Shown: positions 20,796 to 22,413 of the stretch, in pieces | How the letters are laid out: each line of letters opens with the position of its first letter | How positions within the stretch are numbered: position 1 is the first letter of the stretch | Source: an uncultured Bacteroidales bacterium | GTDB taxonomy: Bacteria; Bacteroidota; Bacteroidia; Bacteroidales; Paludibacteraceae | Direction of reading: 5' to 3' | Assembly: GCA_934725535.1 (NCBI GenBank) | Contig: CAKVBV010000040.1 | Coordinates: 1-22,413, forward strand | DNA: 22,413 bases | The notes under the pieces: generated by a model | What the model saw: the letters and a program-made list of their open reading frames with translations, nothing else | Told to the model about the DNA's origin: nothing | The model's database searches: none | Position numbers and translations under genes: made by a program

Positions 20796-22217
20796 ATGGC
20801 ACAACAATTTCGTGTAGAAAGCGACCTTATCGGGGAATTGCAAATCCCTGCCGATGCCCTTTACGGGGTACAAACCCTCCGCGGTATCGAGAACTTCCCG
20901 ATTAGTAAATTCAAACTCAAGGATTATCCTACTTTTATCAACGGCTTGGCATACACCAAGTTAGGAGCCGCAATGGCGAACCATCAACTCGGTCTGCTGA
21001 CCGATGAGCAGTTCCGCGCCATCAAGCAGGCATGCGAGGAGATACTGGCAGGCAAATGGCATGACCAGTTCCCTGTGGATATGATTCAGGGCGGTGCCGG
21101 TACCACCACCAATATGAACGCCAACGAGGTTATCGCCAACCGCGGTTTGCAAATCATGGGTCACCAACCCGGCGAGTACACCTATCTGAGTCCTAACGAC
21201 CACATCAACCGCTCGCAATCCACCAACGACGCTTATCCGACGGCTATTCACCTCGGTCTCTATGCCATGCATCAGGACTTTCTGAAGCACTACGAGGCTC
21301 TTATCCACGCCTTTGAGGCAAAGTCCGAGGAGTTCAAGAACGTGCTGAAGATGGGTCGTACCCAGTTGGAGGACGCTGTGCCGATGACCCTCGGTCAGAC
21401 TTTCGGAGCGTTTGCATCTATCCTCCGCGACGAAATCAAGCACCTCAACGACGCTGCTGACGAGTTCCTGACCATCAATATGGGTGCTACTGCCATCGGA
21501 ACGGGTATCTGTTCGGAGCCGAACTACGACAAACTCTGCACCAAAGCCATTGCCGAAATCACGGGTTGGAACATCCGCGAGGCGGAAGACCTGGTGGCTG
21601 CTACCAGCGATACCAGTTGCATGGTAGGCTATTCGAGTGTATTGCGCCGTATCGCTACCAAAATGAACAAAATCAGCAATGACCTCCGTTTGCTAGGTTC
21701 GGGTCCGAAGTGCGGTCTGCACGAGATAGACCTTCCTGCCCGTCAGCCCGGCAGCAGTATCATGCCCGGTAAGGTAAACCCCGTTATTCCTGAGGTGATG
21801 AACCAGATTTCCTACAAGGTGATTGGCAATGACTTGTGCGTGGCAATGTGCAACGAGGCAGCGCAGATGGAACTCAATATGGCAGAGCCGACCATGGCAC
21901 AATGCTGCTTCGAGAGCATGGAGATTATGATGAACGGCTTTGACGTGCTGCGCAAGTACTGCATTGATGGTATCAAGGCCAACGAGGAGCGTTGCCGCGA
22001 CTATATCAAGGGGAGTATCGGTATTGTGACCGCCCTCAATCCTATCATTGGTTACAAGAACTCGACCAAGATTGCCAAAGAGGCACTGGCTACGGGTCGC
22101 CCTGTCTATGACCTTGTCATTGAGCACGGCATCCTCACCAAAGAGGAGTTGGATACTATTCTCGCGCCTGAGAATATGATACGCCCTGTGAAATTGGACA
22201 TCAAACCCCGCAAGTAA
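20796..22217 (+). CDS. aspA: Aspartate ammonia-lyase
   Basis: The product has 473 residues, full length for the fumarase/aspartase superfamily. It converts aspartate to fumarate and ammonia in the cytoplasm, feeding fumarate respiration and succinate production in anaerobic Bacteroidales. Conserved regions are GGAGTTTNMNANEVIANR near 99-116, SQSTNDAYPTA near 140-150, MGRTQLEDAVPMTLGQ near 186-201, and the signature loop GSSIMPGKVNP (319-329) with the catalytic serine. The C-terminal part (IGIVTALNPIIGYKNSTKIA) resembles aspartase more than fumarase C. A glycine replaces the alanine of the E. coli loop (MPAKVNP), a common variant. The gene has its own promoter and a strong terminator. Confidence 0.93.
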   Translation: MAQQFRVESDLIGELQIPADALYGVQTLRGIENFPISKFKLKDYPTFINGLAYTKLGAAMANHQLGLLTDEQFRAIKQACEEILAGKWHDQFPVDMIQGGAGTTTNMNANEVIANRGLQIMGHQPGEYTYLSPNDHINRSQSTNDAYPTAIHLGLYAMHQDFLKHYEALIHAFEAKSEEFKNVLKMGRTQLEDAVPMTLGQTFGAFASILRDEIKHLNDAADEFLTINMGATAIGTGICSEPNYDKLCTKAIAEITGWNIREAEDLVAATSDTSCMVGYSSVLRRIATKMNKISNDLRLLGSGPKCGLHEIDLPARQPGSSIMPGKVNPVIPEVMNQISYKVIGNDLCVAMCNEAAQMELNMAEPTMAQCCFESMEIMMNGFDVLRKYCIDGIKANEERCRDYIKGSIGIVTALNPIIGYKNSTKIAKEALATGRPVYDLVIEHGILTKEELDTILAPENMIRPVKLDIKPRK

Positions 22218-22239
22218 GCACCGGCTTTAGGTTTATATA

Positions 22240-22308
22240 TATCGTTGCACTTCTGTAGTAAGGTAGTAGTTGCTTACTGCAGAGTGCAATGATAGTTTTT
22301 TATTATTA
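22240..22308 (+). terminator. Intrinsic terminator of aspA
   Basis: Arms 22240-22262 and 22273-22294 form a stem of about 22 bp with one bulged base and two G-U pairs, around a 10-base loop. It is followed by GTTTTTTATTATT. The hairpin starts 22 bases after the aspA stop. Confidence 0.9.
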
Positions 22309-22336
22309 CTGTCCGGTAAAACTCAGATTTGCATGC

Positions 22337-22373
22337 AAAAAAAATCGGTCGGTTCTTTTGCAGGAACCGACCG
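22337..22373 (-). terminator. Intrinsic terminator for a converging gene beyond the window
   Basis: A perfect 10-bp stem (CGGTCGGTTC 22346-22355 with 22364-22373) has eight A residues at 22337-22344. Read on the minus strand, the stem is followed by a U tract, so it should stop transcription coming from the right. On the plus strand the 3' flank is only weakly T-rich. Confidence 0.75.
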
Positions 22374-22388
22374 TTCGTTGTAATTTTG
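22357..22388 (+). promoter_or_regulatory. Possible sigma-ABfr promoter at the right edge
   Basis: TTTG (22357-22360, in the hairpin loop) and TAATTTTG (22381-22388) are separated by 20 bases, the same spacing as the other promoters here. No gene start is visible before the window ends, and the overlap with a minus-strand terminator makes chance likely enough to keep this tentative. Confidence 0.4.
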
Positions 22389-22413
22389 TGTCGTCAAACA
22401 AAAAAACAACAAC

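Overview
The window looks like a chromosomal segment from a member of the order Bacteroidales (Bacteroidota); the genus cannot be fixed from the sequence. The evidence is five matches to the Bacteroidetes sigma-ABfr promoter (TTTG or TTG, 20 bases, TAnnTTTG), a near absence of Shine-Dalgarno sites, and typical genes: GldG, DUF5683, a LysM transglycosylase behind parAB, and secreted proteins with InlB/Flg_new-type repeats.

Layout. (1) 161-2473, minus strand: a surface-type lipoprotein followed by an outer-membrane beta-barrel, driven from a promoter at 2594-2625 and closed by a 14-bp perfect hairpin at 99-135. (2) 2474-3055: a 582-base gap packed with repeats: two different 11-bp tandem arrays (one resembling DnaA boxes), GC palindromes and a terminator-like hairpin. 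(3) 3056-9496, minus strand: a tightly packed run pyrH - frr - Omp85-type barrel - rsgA - secreted InlB-repeat protein - secreted M6 metalloprotease, from a promoter at 9574-9605. (4) 9497-10331: the divergent control region, with two forward promoters about 310 bp apart and no convincing gene. (5) 10332-20556, plus strand: nine abutting or overlapping genes: double-parvulin PPIase, GldG-like protein, LysM/periplasmic-binding-fold protein, PorT-like barrel, GT9 glycosyltransferase, parA, parB, DUF5683 protein and MltD-type lytic transglycosylase. This run joins envelope assembly and peptidoglycan remodelling to chromosome partition. (6) 20557-22413: a second copy of the DnaA-box-like 11-bp array, then aspA (aspartate ammonia-lyase) with its own promoter and a strong terminator, then a terminator facing the other way and a possible further promoter.

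The most unusual observation is in rsgA. The gene is about 50 codons longer than usual, and the extra codons are made of palindromic repeats. Two near-identical 30-base palindromes encode the same peptide (PSLRG-x-GGVS) in frame, and a different palindrome there has a 26-base exact copy in the intergenic gap at 2882-2907. All GTPase motifs survive. This resembles the in-frame palindromic elements known from Rickettsia, inserted here into and around the nucleotide-binding core of a ribosome-assembly GTPase. No CRISPR, insertion sequence, prophage, rRNA or tRNA gene was seen.
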